64,000 bases of DNA from Musa acuminata AAA Group (Eukaryota > Streptophyta > Magnoliopsida > Zingiberales > Musaceae): assembly GCF_036884655.1 (NCBI RefSeq), contig NC_088357.1, positions 43,983,501 to 44,047,500 of the forward strand, given 5' to 3'. The notes below the pieces were generated by a model that was not told the DNA's origin, searched no databases, and saw only the letters and a program-made list of their open reading frames with translations. How positions within the stretch are numbered: position 1 is the stretch's first letter; each line of letters opens with the position of its first letter. The position numbers and the translations under genes are program-made. Below are positions 62,424-64,000 of the stretch, piece by piece.

Positions 62424-64000
62424 TAATATTTACCACGAGGAAACAATTTTCTCAAAGATTACTCATTAGCTATGCATGCTTCAGTAGATTTCTCACAAGC
62501 ATATTTATAATTACCACAATAGGAACAATTGACCATTTCAAGTGCACTACTTGCTTGCATTCTACAAAGCCATGTATTGTTGAAAACAACAGTTGCAACT
62601 TTATATTTGGCTACTCCTTGTAGCCATTTAGTTTGTTTTAGATTTTAAATACCGAAACATGCGAAGCAAGGTAGGTTTCATGTTTGGCCCAAGATATGGA
62701 GCATTGAGAAGGGACTAAGTGGAAACTTGGATTGTTATATGATAGTCATGAACACACGTCGTTTCTTATCCTCAAACTGAACTCCCTGGGATATTAGCTA
62801 TCATGCAAACGTGGAAAAATTGGCATGACAATTATCAAACTATTGAAATATTAAATAAAAACGCTATTAAGTATGATATGCACTTCCTAACCGACAATTT
62901 CTAAGACTACAATTGCTTTGATGATCTTTGAGTTTAAAATTATACAAAGAGACTAACCTTTCTAAAATTCTCATTGAGCAGTTATAATTTGTGCCTTTCT
63001 TATATATCCTTTTTGTGACATTAAATTCGGTACAAACCCAATAGAGAGTTGAATAGATTTTTTATAAATAAACACACTTCAACTAGCCTATTATTCCAAG
63101 AAGTTGCTTCACTGATGCTATTTTATGCATCCTTTGACTTATGACAGCCATGAGAATATGATATATTGCTATGGGATGCCTTTCTTTTGGAACCTATTTC
63201 GGATCTGTTTCATTTGCATGGACTCACTCGCATGTAGTTAAATCATCAAAAGTATTCCCAGTTACACTTATTTTACCAGTTTTTTTTAGATAATGATTTT
63301 CTAACCACTGATGGCATCAGTCTTAGCTGAACTACATTACCTAAGTCAAGTTTGCCTCTACCTAGATCATGTTATGCATTGTCACTTTAAGAAAGCTTTT
63401 CTGTTGGTTAATGGTTGAGATGAAAATGTCTGATAAGTAACTAAAACCTGCTTGGACTCAGAAAGCCTACTTAGTCCAAGGTTTTAGCTTTCAGTAGGTT
63501 AGGATTCAGTACAAGAGAAAAAACCGATAAATATATCTATAAAATGGTTGGCCCTAAGTCTTCTCTGGTTCTTGTGTTTTGTAAATAATTATATTTGTTT
63601 AATTTATATGTTAGTGCTGCCTTTGACAAGTGCTTCTCCAGAAGAAAAGCAGCCTCCCAAACCTGTCAGCTAGAATGCTATAGTCTTCATAGGACTGAAA
63701 ATAGCATATGGTCAGGGCTACTCTGCCCCAAATCATAAGTCAATTCCTAATTTATTCGAAAGTATTTTATTTAGTATTCTGTACTAGAATATCTTAAAAT
63801 ATCTGTAATCTATCAAATAAACCTATCTGGATTGATTCGTATCAACTGGGCCCATGAACTACTCTATCCTGGAGGCCTTAACAGTCTCTAAGTCAATCCA
63901 CAAAAGCATTATCAGCATGCTGAAAGTATCATCTTATTAGAAACTGACGTTGAAACACCAGTTAGTAGCTGATCAACCTATTTGACCTTCTTCAGGGTTT
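62261..64000 (+). other. PP2C intron 2 (runs to window edge)
   Basis: No further PP2C coding exon is recognised to the end of the window. The stretch is AT-rich, with a TA microsatellite near its start and an acceptor-like TTCTTCAG at 63988-63995. Confidence 0.6.
62380..62420. repeat. (TA)n microsatellite in PP2C intron 2
   Basis: An AT run of about 40 bases, 120 bases after the exon 2 donor. Confidence 0.95.

Noticed and set aside
63988..64000. TTCTTCAG followed by GGTTT as the acceptor of PP2C exon 3
   Set aside because: The next residues should read VSRSIGD in phase 0; only five bases follow, and they begin GGTTT rather than GTTTC, so an exon start cannot be claimed.

Overview
The window is nuclear DNA of a flowering plant. 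Coding exons are GC-rich, several with strongly GC3-biased codons, and lie in very AT-rich intergenic DNA. Genes have GT-AG introns, (AT)n and (GA)n microsatellites are common, and the mobile DNA is Copia (SIRE/Maximus type), Gypsy and hAT. Protein and repeat types fit a commelinid monocot, most likely banana (Musa) or a relative; that assignment is inference from memory of these families.

Seven host genes can be modelled exon by exon. From left to right: a chloroplast FtsH protease (type A, FtsH1/5-like, +, 5 exons, 715 aa); a CYP706-like cytochrome P450 (+, 2 exons, 529 aa); a GDSL esterase/lipase (copy A, +, 5 exons, 360 aa); a second GDSL esterase/lipase (copy B, +, same exon structure); a SKP1 (-, 2 exons, 163 aa, 4.2 kb intron); an FD-like bZIP factor (-, 3 exons, 210 aa, apparent GC-AG intron, C-terminal TAPF motif); and an alpha-expansin (-, 3 exons, 258 aa). 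An eighth, a clade-D PP2C phosphatase (+), begins at 61173 and runs off the right edge.

The middle of the window (about 11.7-41.7 kb) is a direct segmental duplication. Copy A (about 11684-19960) and copy B (about 33118-41720) both carry a hAT remnant, a foldback repeat, a GDSL gene and the 3' exon of SKP1. Only copy B continues into a whole SKP1 gene, so the SKP1 piece in copy A is a stranded exon. The junction between the copies holds about 13 kb of nested retroelements: a decayed Copia pol; a Copia LTR split by an opposite-strand LTR retrotransposon with exact CGAAC target-site duplications; and a decayed Gypsy element. The inserted element (22931-31333) has LTRs, a primer-binding site, a polypurine tract and gag. 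Most of pol is missing, and an unrelated ORF resembling plant transposon/envelope-like proteins sits where pol should be. Only about the last 33 codons of the RNase H end survive downstream of that ORF.

The right part (46-60 kb) is mostly AT-rich intergenic DNA between single genes. No operon logic applies. The clearest local relations are the convergent GDSL-B/SKP1 pair (stop codons 246 bp apart), the paralogous GDSL pair with signs of gene conversion, and upstream ORFs plus a G-box cluster in front of the PP2C gene.
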